From the NCBI RefSeq assembly GCF_900094565.1, contig NZ_FMAF01000001.1:620001-684000 (forward strand): a stretch of DNA of 64,000 nt, in the 5' to 3' direction. Of this stretch, positions 1-10,446 are shown in pieces. A program made the position numbers and the translations under genes. The stretch is from Martinezella lusitana (GTDB lineage Bacteria > Pseudomonadota > Alphaproteobacteria > Rhizobiales > Rhizobiaceae). Position 1 is the stretch's first letter; each line of letters opens with the position of its first letter. A model generated the notes under the pieces. That model made no database searches. It worked only from the letters and a program-made list of their open reading frames with translations, and was not told the origin of the DNA.

Positions 1-199
1 GCCAGTCGAGCCGCCGAAGGAAGAACCCAAGGCGAAGCCCGCCGCCGGCGTCGACATGGCCGCCTATACCGACATGTTCAACGCCATGTTCGACAGCGGC
101 CTGGAAGCGCAGAAGAACTACCAGAAGAACATGGAAACGATCTTCGATAGTTATATGCAGAACGGCAGCCCGGCCAAGACGCCCGAAGGCAAGTCCTAG
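1..199 (+). CDS. C-terminal end of a DUF937-like protein (5' truncated by window edge)
   Basis: The frame is open from base 2 to a TAG at 197-199 and gives 65 C-terminal residues. A Pro/Lys/Glu-rich linker is followed by a helical segment, AYTDMFNAMFDSG, and then a Tyr/Gln/Lys-rich helix ending in YMQNG. This layout resembles the C-terminal tail of rhizobial DUF937 proteins, which end with a similar YTDMxxxMFDSG helix; that assignment is from memory of the family and is tentative. The stop codon abuts an intergenic repeat. The N-terminal domain, which would settle the identity, is outside the window. Confidence 0.5.
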   Translation, partial: PVEPPKEEPKAKPAAGVDMAAYTDMFNAMFDSGLEAQKNYQKNMETIFDSYMQNGSPAKTPEGKS

Positions 200-264
200 A
201 GCGTTTTGTTTCTTTACGCATTCCAGACGAAAAACCGCTTCGCACTTTTCCTGGAAATGCTCTA
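198..264. repeat. RIME-like intergenic repeat, copy 1
   Basis: Bases 217-264 match bases 52247-52294 at 45 of 48 positions, including the shared end ctggaaatgctcta. The left part (tagagcgtttt) is a degraded form of the left arm in the second copy. This looks like the short mosaic palindromic elements (RIME) known from Rhizobium intergenic regions; the family name is inferred. It sits directly after the stop of the DUF937-like gene and abuts the decayed 3' end of the enzyme pseudogene. Confidence 0.75.
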
Positions 265-560
265 ACCGCGCTGCCACACGCGGCGTGCAGGCTGGAGGCG
301 ACCGATGGGCCTGCGCGGCAAGCGTCGGATAGTCGATATAGCCCTTGGCTCCGGGCGCATAGAAGGTCGAGCGATCCGGTTCGTTTAGAGGCGCGTTGCG
401 GCGAAACGCTCCGGCAATCCGGGTTGGCGAGAAATGCCGTGCCAAAAACCACCGCGTCGGCTTTGCCTTCCCTTAAGAGCTCTTCCGCACGCGCCTGAGT
501 GAGCCCACCGCCGATGATATATGATCCGGCGAGACGCGGGCGGAGCAGCTCATGATAATC
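265..560 (-). pseudogene. Old Yellow Enzyme (alkene reductase) remnant, truncated and frameshifted
   Basis: On the minus strand, bases 560-417 encode YHELLRPRLAGSYIIGGG, then an Ala/Glu-rich helix, then VVFGTAFLANPD. This is the C-terminal flavin/phosphate-binding part of the OYE family (NemA/XenA type). Just after NPD the homology moves to another frame, where bases from about 409 down to 270 read NAPLNEPDRSTFYAPGAKGY and then IDYPTLA, the expected family C-terminus. Roughly the first 260-300 residues of a 360-residue enzyme are missing, and the 3' end runs into the RIME-like repeat without its own stop. The gene is therefore non-functional. No intact copy is present in the window. Confidence 0.8.
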
Positions 561-715
561 CACCGTCGCACCGAGCAGCGCGACATGGAGAGACAACGAT
601 CTCAAGCAAACTCGACATCCATTGTTCGAAATTCCGCACAACCCGTACTGATTGCACCCGGTTATCAAACAGCGGGATTGCGCATATCTCTGCTCCATCT
701 TGAATGGAGATAATC

Positions 716-1594
716 ATGTCCAACATCAATCAATCCGGCAGCTTTACCCTCGGCGACTATAGCGTCAAACGTCTCGGCTACGGCGCCATGCAGCTTGCAG
801 GCCCCGGCGTGTTCGGGCCGCCCAAGGATCATGAGACGGCGCTCGCCGTATTGCGCGCAGCGGTCGCCGCTGGCGTCGACCATATCGACACAAGCGATTT
901 CTACGGCCCGCACGTCACCAACCGGCTGATCCGCGAAGCGCTCCACCCCTACCGTGACGATCTCGTCATTGTCACCAAGATCGGCGCCCGGAGGGGCACG
1001 GATGCCTCATGGCTGCCGGCCTTCTCCCGCGAGGAGCTGACGCAGGCGGTGCATGACAATCTCCGCAATCTGGGGCTGGATGTGCTTGATGTCGTCAACC
1101 TTCGCATCATGCTCGATGTGCATGGTCCCGCCGAGGGGTCGATCGAGGCACCCCTGACAATCCTGGCTGATCTTCAGAGGCAGGGTCTCGTGCGTCACAT
1201 CGGGCTCAGCAACGTCACCGCCAAGCAGATCGCCGAGGGACGTGGGATCACCGAGATCGTCTGCGTGCAGAACCAGTATAATCTGGCTCATCGGGCCGAC
1301 GACACTCTGATCGACGAGCTTGCCCGCGACGGTATCGCCTATGTGCCGTTCTTTCCGCTCGGCGGGTTCTCCCCGTTGCAATCCTCCACCCTGTCCGATG
1401 TCGCCGCACGCCTGAAGGCTACGCCGATGCAGGTGGCGCTCGCCTGGCTGCTTCAACGCGCACCGAATATCCTGCTCATTCCCGGCACCTCGTCTCTCGA
1501 GCACTTGCAGCAGAATCTCGCCGCCGCCGGGCTCGTGCTGCCGAAGAACGAGATTGCCGAACTGGATCGCATCGCGGGCGTCGGCGCCGCCTGA
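716..1594 (+). CDS. aldo/keto reductase, YdbC/PdxI-like
   Basis: A 292-residue NADPH-dependent aldo/keto reductase with a TIM-barrel fold. I chose ATG 716 over ATG 704 because GGAGA at 706-710 is well placed for it. Visible catalytic residues are Asp58 and Tyr63 (IDTSDFYGPH) and Lys88 (IVTKIG). The usual catalytic His is replaced in DVVNLR, as in the E. coli YdbC group, which has been described as a pyridoxal reductase (PdxI). The C-terminal NADP site carries IPGTSS. The gene stands alone between the OYE remnant and a convergent ABC-F gene. Reductase activity is secure; pyridoxal as substrate is only an inference. Confidence 0.85.
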   Translation: MSNINQSGSFTLGDYSVKRLGYGAMQLAGPGVFGPPKDHETALAVLRAAVAAGVDHIDTSDFYGPHVTNRLIREALHPYRDDLVIVTKIGARRGTDASWLPAFSREELTQAVHDNLRNLGLDVLDVVNLRIMLDVHGPAEGSIEAPLTILADLQRQGLVRHIGLSNVTAKQIAEGRGITEIVCVQNQYNLAHRADDTLIDELARDGIAYVPFFPLGGFSPLQSSTLSDVAARLKATPMQVALAWLLQRAPNILLIPGTSSLEHLQQNLAAAGLVLPKNEIAELDRIAGVGAA

Positions 1595-1623
1595 CGCTCT
1601 CTGGATCCGATTGTTTTGGAGCT

Positions 1624-1653
1624 CCCCCGCCCCGCTCATGGCAGAGGCGGGGG
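1624..1653. terminator. hairpin between convergent genes
   Basis: Arms cccccgcc (1624-1631) and ggcggggg (1646-1653) pair perfectly across a 14-base loop, between the stops of the convergent aldo/keto reductase and ABC-F genes. There is no good T-run on either side, so it may be a weak bidirectional terminator. Confidence 0.4.
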
Positions 1654-1696
1654 TGTTGCACACGTCACGAGCTTAACCGCATGACGCAGTTTTTCC

Positions 1697-3325
1697 TCAT
1701 TCCACGGTCCCTGCCCAATCGGTGGTCCCTGCCCAATCGGTCGTCCGCAAGGGTAATTCCAGCCTGCGCGATATCCCGATGCTCTCCAGAAATATCTCGT
1801 CGTGGCTGACCACCAGCAGCGCGCCGTCATAAGCGCGCAATCCCGCCTCGACCGCCGCGATCGAATCGATATCGAGATGGTTGGTGGGTTCGTCGAGGAT
1901 CAACAGTGCTGGCGGCACCGTTCCACCGAGCACGCAGGCAAGGCCTGCTCGCAACAGCTGTCCGCCGCTCAAGGTGGAGACGATCTGCAGCGCCGCATCC
2001 GCCCTGAACATGAAGCGCGCGAGCGCGGCGCGGCAGGCCGTTTCGTCCGCATCCGGATTGATGTCCCGGAAGTTGTCGCGGATCGAAAGCGATGGATCGA
2101 GCAGGTTGACGCGCTGATCCAGGATGGCTGAGGAGACGACGCGCACCGTCCCGCTCCATGGCTCCAACGCACCGGAGATGAGTGCCAGAAGAGTCGTCTT
2201 GCCCGAGCCGTTCGGCCCGGTGACCGCAATGCGTTCCGGGCCGGTGATGACGAAATCGAAATCGCTGATAATCGGTCGTTCCGGCTGATAGCCGGCGGTG
2301 ACTTTCTCCATCTTCAGAACGATCCGGCTTGCCGGCAATCCCGATGTCGGCAGCTTGACCGTCAGCGGTTGCAGGATCTCGATCTTTTCGCGGGCGGCTG
2401 CGGCATCCTGCAAAGCCTGGGCGCGCCGGCGCTCGGCAAGGCGCGCGTTCTCGCCGCCCGTCGTCTCGCTTCGCTCCTTCAATCCGCCGAGCATGATGCG
2501 CGGTATGCCGCCTTTGGCCGCCATCTTCCGGCCGGCCTTGTCCCGGCGGGCCTGCCGCTCGACTGTTGCCTGCGCGCTTCGTGCGACCTCCACTACGCGC
2601 TTCTCGGCCTCGGCGAACTCATGCTCGACCGCCGCCAGCTCCAGGGCCTTGCGTTCACGATATTGGCTCAAGTTGCCGCCGTAACGTGTCGCCCCGAGCA
2701 AGGTCAGCTCGACGATCGCATCCATCGCATCGAGCAGCTCCCTGTCATGGCTGACCACGATCGCGCCCGCTCTCCAGTTCGAAAGCAGATCGATCACCGA
2801 GGCACGGCCGTCGCGGTCGAGATTATTGGTCGGTTCGTCCAGAATGAGGAAGTCGGGATCGTCGACGATCAGCGCCGCAAGGCCACATCGCGTGCGCTGC
2901 CCGCCAGACAGGGTGACGAGAAGTGTCTCGGGCGAGACATCGAGCCCGACGCGATGGAGCGCCGAGGCGATGCGGGCCTCCAGCGTCCAGTCCGCCGAGG
3001 CGAGCTCTTCGGCCGTTGCCCCGCCAGCCTCCGCACGCTTCAGGACGGCCAGTGCCTCGCTCGCCCCGAAGAGATCGGCGACGGTTTCACCGGCCTGCAC
3101 TTGAACGCTCTGACGCAGGATGCCCAGTCTGCCGTTGAAGGAGACCGTGCCGGACCGGGGCTGCAATTCGCCGGCAACGAGCTTGAGCAGCGTCGTCTTG
3201 CCGACGCCGTTGCGGCCGACAAGGCCCGTGCGTTCGGTGCCGAAGCTCAAATCGAGGTTGGAAAGAAGCGGCCGGCCGTCAGGCGTGGACCAAGAAAGAT
3301 TGGATAGAACGATGGATGAAGGCAT
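1697..3325 (-). CDS. ABC-F family ATPase
   Basis: A 542-residue cytoplasmic protein with two ABC ATPase domains and no membrane segment, typical of ribosome-associated ABC-F translation factors. Domain 1 has Walker A GRNGVGKT, signature LSGGQ and Walker B LILDEPTNNLD. Domain 2 has GPNGSGKT, LSGGQ and LLILDEPTNHLD. A basic linker between them is rich in Lys/Arg/Glu. The start at 3325 (MPSSIVLSN) drops a 36-residue upstream extension that does not look like protein. The last codons contain an 18-bp perfect tandem duplication that repeats TDWAGT. Which ABC-F subgroup it belongs to, and whether it affects antibiotic response, cannot be told. Confidence 0.88.
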   Translation of the reverse strand: MPSSIVLSNLSWSTPDGRPLLSNLDLSFGTERTGLVGRNGVGKTTLLKLVAGELQPRSGTVSFNGRLGILRQSVQVQAGETVADLFGASEALAVLKRAEAGGATAEELASADWTLEARIASALHRVGLDVSPETLLVTLSGGQRTRCGLAALIVDDPDFLILDEPTNNLDRDGRASVIDLLSNWRAGAIVVSHDRELLDAMDAIVELTLLGATRYGGNLSQYRERKALELAAVEHEFAEAEKRVVEVARSAQATVERQARRDKAGRKMAAKGGIPRIMLGGLKERSETTGGENARLAERRRAQALQDAAAAREKIEILQPLTVKLPTSGLPASRIVLKMEKVTAGYQPERPIISDFDFVITGPERIAVTGPNGSGKTTLLALISGALEPWSGTVRVVSSAILDQRVNLLDPSLSIRDNFRDINPDADETACRAALARFMFRADAALQIVSTLSGGQLLRAGLACVLGGTVPPALLILDEPTNHLDIDSIAAVEAGLRAYDGALLVVSHDEIFLESIGISRRLELPLRTTDWAGTTDWAGTVE

Positions 3326-3444
3326 GGATACGAATGTCCCCGATGGCAAGGCTGAACGGCATTGCGGTCGGGTTGGAATCCATTGCGGCACACATCCTGT
3401 TTGAATGACTGATGCCCATAAGTTAGGCGACAAATAGTTTCAGT

Positions 3445-4023
3445 TCAAGCTTGGGCGTCGACGGCATCAAGAAAGCTTATGACTCGCTTCCAGGTGAGGT
3501 CGGCAGCCGTGGCATCATAATCGGGCAGGCTGGCATCGGTATAAAGATGGCCGCCGCCGGGATAGGTGAATATATCCGCCGCGATCCCAGACCGCGCGGC
3601 CGCCGATCGCCAGGCGGCAACATCCTCCTCCGGTTCGAACGGATCCGGTTCGGCAAGATGGAGCTGAACGGGCAGGCCCTTGCGGGCATTGTCGGCAATT
3701 CCGGCGATGCCATGCAGGAAAAGGACGCCGGCGGTCTTCGGCCGTTTCGGCCAGAGGCTCGCCGCAACAGCGGCGCCCATCGAAAACCCGGCGAGCACAG
3801 TCGATGCAGGCAGGCCCGCCATCGCCCATTCCGCGCGTTCGCAAATCGTCGGCCAGCCGATTTCGTCCTTGAATTCAAAGCCTTCTTCGATCGATCGGGC
3901 GATCAGCCCTTCATAGAGATCCGGTGCGAAAGCCTTGTGTCCGGCCGCCTGCACGCGCTCGACCGCCTCATTTTCGAGAGAACGCAAGCCATAGACGGAG
4001 TGGAAGAAGATCACGGTTGCCAT
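3445..4023 (-). CDS. dienelactone hydrolase family protein
   Basis: A 192-residue alpha/beta hydrolase. The nucleophile is Ser81 in AGFSMGAA (GxSxG), with Asp127 and His159 (GGGHLY) as the likely acid and base. Classical dienelactone hydrolases use Cys, so the substrate is probably another ester. The start at 4023 (MATVIFFHS) is preferred over the ATG six bases upstream because AGGG then sits 8 bases away. It lies downstream of the DUF1127 terminator and converges on nothing obvious. The role is unknown. Confidence 0.8.
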   Translation of the reverse strand: MATVIFFHSVYGLRSLENEAVERVQAAGHKAFAPDLYEGLIARSIEEGFEFKDEIGWPTICERAEWAMAGLPASTVLAGFSMGAAVAASLWPKRPKTAGVLFLHGIAGIADNARKGLPVQLHLAEPDPFEPEEDVAAWRSAAARSGIAADIFTYPGGGHLYTDASLPDYDATAADLTWKRVISFLDAVDAQA

Positions 4024-4120
4024 CGCCATATCCCTGCAATTTCGATCAGCGGTAACATAAGGCAATTGCCGCTGCAGGCAACTTGTCCGCCCATGGTCTG
4101 CCGTCGGAACAATATCCACA

Positions 4121-4161
4121 AAAAGAAAAAACCCGGTGTTGGCCTGAGGCCGAACACCGGG
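4121..4161 (-). terminator. intrinsic terminator of the DUF1127 gene
   Basis: On the minus strand a stem of CCCGGTGTT with AACACCGGG, extended by GGCC/GGCC past one bulged base, is followed by TTTTTTCTTTTT (A-run at 4121-4131). This is a textbook Rho-independent terminator about 50 bases after the DUF1127 stop. It isolates that gene from the hydrolase further along. Confidence 0.88.
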
Positions 4162-4213
4162 AAAGAGGCAGGGCTTATTGGCTATCACCCTGCGGGGAAA
4201 CTATTTTCCGACT

Positions 4214-4513
4214 TCAGTCGCGGAAGCTGCGGAAGGCGGAGAGGCGCGTGCGGCGACGCGCGGAATTGGTCAGGTGGCTGGACGGGTCCTCGAAGAAGGT
4301 CGAGGTGATCAGCGCAGCGTCGAGGTCCTGCCGGGTCAGGCCGATGTCCTTCAGCTGGCTGTCGTTCAGCTCATTCAGATAGTGGATCTCGCGGCGATTG
4401 CGGATTGCGCGCCAGCCGGATGCCACATTGGCGAAAGCAAGCATCAAGCGTGCCGTCAACGGCAGCGACCGTGTTGCAGGGCCGAGGTGAAGTGTCCGAT
4501 CTGTCGTGCGCAT
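4214..4513 (-). CDS. DUF1127 domain small protein
   Basis: A 99-residue basic protein. The DUF1127 core is the segment NELNDSQLKDIGLTRQDL in the middle. Arg-rich flanks (IRNRREIHYL and SARRRTRLS) are typical of the family, whose short members in Agrobacterium bind or influence small regulatory RNAs. The start at 4513 (MRTTDRTL) has AGGA 8 bases upstream; the ORF extends further but lacks support. It is divergent from the LysR gene at 4715 and ends at its own terminator, so it forms a monocistronic unit. Confidence 0.85.
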   Translation of the reverse strand: MRTTDRTLHLGPATRSLPLTARLMLAFANVASGWRAIRNRREIHYLNELNDSQLKDIGLTRQDLDAALITSTFFEDPSSHLTNSARRRTRLSAFRSFRD

Positions 4514-4681
4514 TTCCGTAGTCCTTTCCTTGAGGCACACGCTAGCCAAGCCCCTTCCCGATGATCTGGGAAAGGGGCGTCGGCCGGGAGAAGTTCGATA
4601 AGAGTTTCTGTTCGATTGGTATGCTGAATTGCATCAGGAAGATGCCAAAGCCCTATTGATCAGTCCAACGAATGTTTCTAA

Positions 4682-4693
4682 TGATAACTATCA
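4682..4693. promoter_or_regulatory. short palindrome upstream of LysR gene
   Basis: tgata-ac-tatca is a perfect 5+2+5 palindrome, 21 bases before the LysR start, in the interval shared with the divergent DUF1127 gene. It fits an autoregulatory operator position. It is short and could be chance. Confidence 0.25.
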
Positions 4694-4714
4694 AACTCCT
4701 TTATAGGTGAGACC

Positions 4715-5668
4715 ATGGCCGCGCCGCTCGACCTCGACCAATTGCAGACCTTCATCGCAATCGTGGATTCCGGCAGCTTCACCAAGGCCGCCGACCGGGT
4801 ATTCAAGACACAGTCGGCGGTTTCGATGCAGATGCGCCGGCTGGAAGAGCGCGTCGGCAAGCAGCTTTTCATCAAGGACGGCCGCGGCAACCGCCTGACC
4901 GCCGAAGGCGAAAAACTGCTCAACTACGCCCGCCGCATCATCCGCCTGAACAACGAAGCGATGGCCGCCTTCGACGACAACCGTCTCGAAGGCACGTTGC
5001 GGATCGGCACGCCGGATGATTACGCCGACCGCTACATGCCCGAGATCATCGGCCGCTTCGCCAAGACGCATCCGAACGTCGAGCTCTACATCGTCTGCGA
5101 ACCCTCGGTCGATCTTGCCGAGCGCATGCATCGCGGCGAGCTCGATATCGCGCTCGTCACGCACAATCCGCGTGAGAGAATGTCCGATGTCGTGCGGACG
5201 GAGCCGCTCTGCTGGGTCGGCTCGGCCAACCATCCGCTGCGCGACGATGCACCCATCCCGCTCGCCGTCGGGCGGCGCGACTGTCAGTGGCGCCAGCTTG
5301 CCTGCTCGGCGCTCGATGCCGGCGGCCGCGACTATCAGATCCTGTTCACCAGCTGGTCCTGCACCGTGGTTGCGGCGGCGGTGCTCGCCGGGATGGCGGT
5401 TTCGGTCATGCCGGAATCGGCACTCAGGACCGGCATGAAAGTGCTGACCCAGGCCGACGGTTTCCCGCCCCTGCCGCCAGTGCAGATCGGCATCATGAAG
5501 CGGGCGGGCCTTTCCGTGTCGCTGATGAACGCCATCACCGCCCATATCTCCGCCTGCCTGGACAACATCACGCCGGCAGCGGTCGATGACGACCTCGATG
5601 GCGAGGTGAAGACCTACACCCGCTATTCTCCAAGGCTGCGCGCCGGGCATATTCTGCCGGGCTGGTAA
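4715..5668 (+). CDS. LysR family transcriptional regulator
   Basis: A 317-residue LysR-type regulator. The winged helix-turn-helix occupies residues 8-65 (GSFTKAADRVFKTQSAVSMQ), followed by a coiled linker helix and a type 2 periplasmic-binding-like effector domain (LRIGTPDDYADRYMPEI onward). ATG 4715 has AGGTGA at good spacing. It diverges from the DUF1127 gene and converges with the TetR gene. The effector is unknown; neither neighbour is an obvious catabolic target. Confidence 0.88.
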   Translation: MAAPLDLDQLQTFIAIVDSGSFTKAADRVFKTQSAVSMQMRRLEERVGKQLFIKDGRGNRLTAEGEKLLNYARRIIRLNNEAMAAFDDNRLEGTLRIGTPDDYADRYMPEIIGRFAKTHPNVELYIVCEPSVDLAERMHRGELDIALVTHNPRERMSDVVRTEPLCWVGSANHPLRDDAPIPLAVGRRDCQWRQLACSALDAGGRDYQILFTSWSCTVVAAAVLAGMAVSVMPESALRTGMKVLTQADGFPPLPPVQIGIMKRAGLSVSLMNAITAHISACLDNITPAAVDDDLDGEVKTYTRYSPRLRAGHILPGW

Positions 5669-5707
5669 GCCACTTTTCGGCAACCGGCGCCTCTTTGCCC
5701 GATCTTG

Positions 5708-6340
5708 CTACGCTGCCGGCTCTGCCAGCAGCGTAGCGCGGATCACCTGTTTCCATTCATGCAGCAAGCGTATCGACATTCCATGGTCGCTCATGATGGC
5801 AAAGCGGACGGATGCGCCGATCAGATGGCTGAAGAGCTGCGTGCGCGCCTTCAGGTCGATGCGGCTTTCGGCCGGCAGGAAAGGCTGGATATTACTGAGG
5901 AATATTTCAGCGACGTGATTGCTGTGCTGCATGTTGAGCTGCAGGATATCCCTGTCTATCTCCGTTCCCAACCATACGCCCAGATAGGCCGGATCGCCGC
6001 GAAATTCGCGGTAGTACCAATCGATCATGCCGCAAACCAGTTCTACGGCATGGTCAAGCGACCTCACTGCGGCGAAGGCTTCCCCGACCTTCTGCTGGAT
6101 GAGATTGGCGTGACGCTCGAGCAAGGCCCTGACGATCGCGGCCTTGTCCGGGAAATACTGATAGATCGAACCGATCGGGATCCCGGCCACGGTGGCCAGC
6201 TCCGTCATTTTCACCGCGCTGACGCCCTTCTCCGCGATCAGCCTGGCGGCAACGGCGAGAATGGCGTCGACACGCTGGATGCTTCGTTCCTGCTGCGGCC
6301 TCTTGCGGAACGTGGTGTGGGCGGGGCTATCAGGACTCAT
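5708..6340 (-). CDS. TetR/AcrR family transcriptional regulator
   Basis: A 210-residue repressor-type protein. The N-terminal HTH is at residues 22-66: VDAILAVAARLIAEKGVSAV, then KMTELATVAGIPIGSIYQYF, the hallmark TetR helix 2-3. The C-terminal ligand domain is helical, with Trp/Tyr-rich stretches (MIDWYYREFRGDP). Its 3' end faces the LysR gene; its 5' side faces a roughly 200-bp gap before the Tat hydrolase stop. The target is not visible from sequence. Confidence 0.88.
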   Translation of the reverse strand: MSPDSPAHTTFRKRPQQERSIQRVDAILAVAARLIAEKGVSAVKMTELATVAGIPIGSIYQYFPDKAAIVRALLERHANLIQQKVGEAFAAVRSLDHAVELVCGMIDWYYREFRGDPAYLGVWLGTEIDRDILQLNMQHSNHVAEIFLSNIQPFLPAESRIDLKARTQLFSHLIGASVRFAIMSDHGMSIRLLHEWKQVIRATLLAEPAA

Positions 6341-6548
6341 GCATTTCCCGTTTCCTTGTCATGCGGAACGACGCGGGGCGTGGAGACGCTATGGCACACA
6401 CGCGTTCAACGCGCGTAAAAGGGAAAATTCCAATTTTAAGTATAGTCGAGATGCACGTTGCGGCTGCGACGACCAAGGCCGGCCATGGTCTCGGCCTTGG
6501 TGCATGATGATTGCCTCATCGGGCGGCATCGACGACGTATGATGCGCC

Positions 6549-7430
6549 CTACGCCACGTATTTTTTCAGGAACTCGACTGTTCGGCCCCAGGCCAGATCC
6601 GCAGCCTTCTTGTCATAACGGGCGGCGGACGTATCATTGTTGAAGGCGTGATTGACGCCGTCATAGACGAAGATCTCGAAGGTCTTGCCGCCTGCCTGCA
6701 ACTCCTTGCGATAGGCATCGATACCGGCATTGATGCGATCGTCCAGGCCGGCATAGTGCAGCAGAAGAGCGGCCTTGATGTTCGGGACATCGCTCGCCGG
6801 CGGCTGCGCGCCGTAATAGGCGACACCGGCTTTCAATTCCGGCGAAATGGTCGCGAAGCGATTGATAAGGCCGCCGCCCCAGCAGAAGCCGACAGCGCCG
6901 ACCTTGCCGTTGGCCCCGTCGAGCTTGGCGAGATAGGCGAGGCTCGCCTCGGCATTGGCTGCCGTCAGCGCCGGGTCGAGATTGGTGAACATGTCGCGCG
7001 CCTTGTCCTCGTTCTCGGGCGTGCCGCCGAGCGGCGACAGGAAGTCCGGCGCCAGCGCGATAAAACCTTCCAGTGCCATGCGGCGCGCCACGTCACGAAT
7101 ATGCGGATTGAGGCCACGATTTTCGTGGATGACGATGACGCCGCCGAGCTTGCCGGCCGCATCCTTCGGACGGACGAGATACCCCTTCATCTCGCCCTTG
7201 CTGCCGGCGTAGGTGACATCCTTGCCTTCCACCCGGTTGTCGTCGGCGGCGATGACCTCGGCACTCGCCTTGTTGGCGGCAAGCAGCGGCGCGATGGCGG
7301 CGGCAGCTCCGGCCGAGCCCGCAAGCTTCGTCAGCTTTTCCATGAAGCCCCGACGATCGAGCGTCAGATGCGTATATTCGTCATAGGCGTTGATCATCGC
7401 CTGCGTCACGATGGGCTTGTCCGTGCTCAT
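6549..7430 (-). CDS. dienelactone hydrolase family protein with Tat-type signal
   Basis: A 293-residue hydrolase with a classical Cys-Asp-His triad: Cys183 in GFCWGGG, Asp230 or 231 in AGLDDR and His261 in GVNHAF. Residues 24-57 (LDRRGFMEKL, then an Ala-rich hydrophobic stretch ending in ASA) look like a twin-arginine signal, so export to the periplasm is likely. The start at 7430 (MSTDKPIV) has GGGAGAACAGGA upstream. The family hydrolyses carboxymethylenebutenolide-like lactones, but rhizobial exported members have no assigned substrate. It lies downstream of the MAPEG gene with a 148-bp gap. Confidence 0.85.
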   Translation of the reverse strand: MSTDKPIVTQAMINAYDEYTHLTLDRRGFMEKLTKLAGSAGAAAAIAPLLAANKASAEVIAADDNRVEGKDVTYAGSKGEMKGYLVRPKDAAGKLGGVIVIHENRGLNPHIRDVARRMALEGFIALAPDFLSPLGGTPENEDKARDMFTNLDPALTAANAEASLAYLAKLDGANGKVGAVGFCWGGGLINRFATISPELKAGVAYYGAQPPASDVPNIKAALLLHYAGLDDRINAGIDAYRKELQAGGKTFEIFVYDGVNHAFNNDTSAARYDKKAADLAWGRTVEFLKKYVA

Positions 7431-7577
7431 GGTCCTGTTCTCCCTATTTTTCTCCGGCAGCCGGCACGTTGCCGCAAGCCACCCGCTGACAAGATAGGTC
7501 GCCGGGTCGCGGCGTAACGACAAAGGAAGAACACAAATACGTTACCGCAGGTTGCTATCAGCGATTACGCACGCCGC

Positions 7578-8000
7578 TTAGGAGAAGGCGAGCCAGACGC
7601 CGAGCCAGACCCACATGCCGGCCAGCACAATATAGCCCAGGGCAAAGAGCGGGCTGCGGTAGCGCAGGTTGTTGCTGGTCACATGCACGAAGGCATGCAC
7701 ATAGCGCGTGGCGACGAACAGCCAGGCAAGGATCACGGCAGGCAGGTTATCCGCCTGGGTCACATAGAGCACGATGCAGCAGACGTAAAAGAGCAAGGGA
7801 AGCTCGAACTGATTGGCGATGCTGTTGCGCACCACCAGGCTTTCCGCAGGCTCGTCGCCGGCATGGTTTTCGCGAAATTGTGAGGGCTTGATCCGGCCGT
7901 CGTTCACCAGAACGCGGCGACGCCAACCCAGCAATGCATAGAGAATGAAAACAAGCACCGCATGCGCCACCATCGGCCAGAACATTTCATAGCCTGTCAA
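7578..8000 (-). CDS. MAPEG family membrane protein
   Basis: A 140-residue integral membrane protein with about four hydrophobic helices (AHAVLVFILYALLGW; FELPLLFYVCCIVLYV; AVILAWLFVATRYVHAFVHV; ALGYIVLAGMWVWLGVWLAF). The NxxELPxLF and RYVHAxxH patterns are those of MAPEG (membrane-associated eicosanoid/glutathione metabolism) proteins. The probable start is TTG at 8000, because AGGAG lies 8 bases before it and the first in-frame ATG (7985) has no such site. It follows the guaB-linked membrane gene at 43 bp on the same strand. Enzymatic role unknown. Confidence 0.8.
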   Translation of the reverse strand: MTGYEMFWPMVAHAVLVFILYALLGWRRRVLVNDGRIKPSQFRENHAGDEPAESLVVRNSIANQFELPLLFYVCCIVLYVTQADNLPAVILAWLFVATRYVHAFVHVTSNNLRYRSPLFALGYIVLAGMWVWLGVWLAFS

Positions 8001-8042
8001 GTCGCCAACTCCTTTGGAATTTCCGAAAGCCGAAACGGTCGA

Positions 8043-8630
8043 TCAGGACGGTCTGGAGCCGTCCGGCGAGAGGTAGCGAAAAATCGCGAAACGGGCCAGC
8101 AGAATAACGGTCACTACCAGCGTCAGGAACTTCAGCCTCACGATGATTGGCAGCACGCTTGAAAGAAGCGTTACGGTCGAGTCCGATGGCATCGCCGGCG
8201 GATAAAGCATGAGGCCGGCGATATTCTCGGCATAATCGACAACCCCATAAAAGACCCGCAGACAGAAAATGACTGTGGTCGCGCCCGGCGGAAGGGGGCG
8301 GCCGAAGAAGAAACCGCCGGGACCGATCAGACGCATCAGGCAGAACAACAGGCCGGCCAGCACCAGCGGAAAGACCAGTTCCGGTCCGAGATACATGGAA
8401 TGCAGGATTACAGCCGGATCGGGATGATCCTTGAGATAGCGCACCATGGCAATGACATCACCCTGCTCGTAGCCGCCGATGCGCGCATCCAGCATCTGCT
8501 GCCCCGCCGCATTGCGAAAGGCAGTGACGAAGCCGGCATAGATCCAGGCAAACAGCGCCAGGCAGAGAGCCGCGAGGATCGCCGTCAGGCCCTGCAGGGA
8601 CCTGACGCTGCCTTGGGCTTGATCTGCCAT
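8043..8630 (-). CDS. uncharacterised membrane protein, guaB-linked
   Basis: A 195-residue protein with about four hydrophobic segments near residues 13-38, 80-105, 115-140 and 155-185, and a short charged C-terminus. No conserved catalytic motif is recognised. Its ATG is three bases past the guaB stop on the same strand, so it is very probably co-transcribed with and translationally linked to guaB, with the MAPEG gene following. A link to purine synthesis is not implied by the sequence. Confidence 0.7.
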   Translation of the reverse strand: MADQAQGSVRSLQGLTAILAALCLALFAWIYAGFVTAFRNAAGQQMLDARIGGYEQGDVIAMVRYLKDHPDPAVILHSMYLGPELVFPLVLAGLLFCLMRLIGPGGFFFGRPLPPGATTVIFCLRVFYGVVDYAENIAGLMLYPPAMPSDSTVTLLSSVLPIIVRLKFLTLVVTVILLARFAIFRYLSPDGSRPS

Positions 8631-8633
8631 CGA

Positions 8634-10446
<1,813 letters not shown>

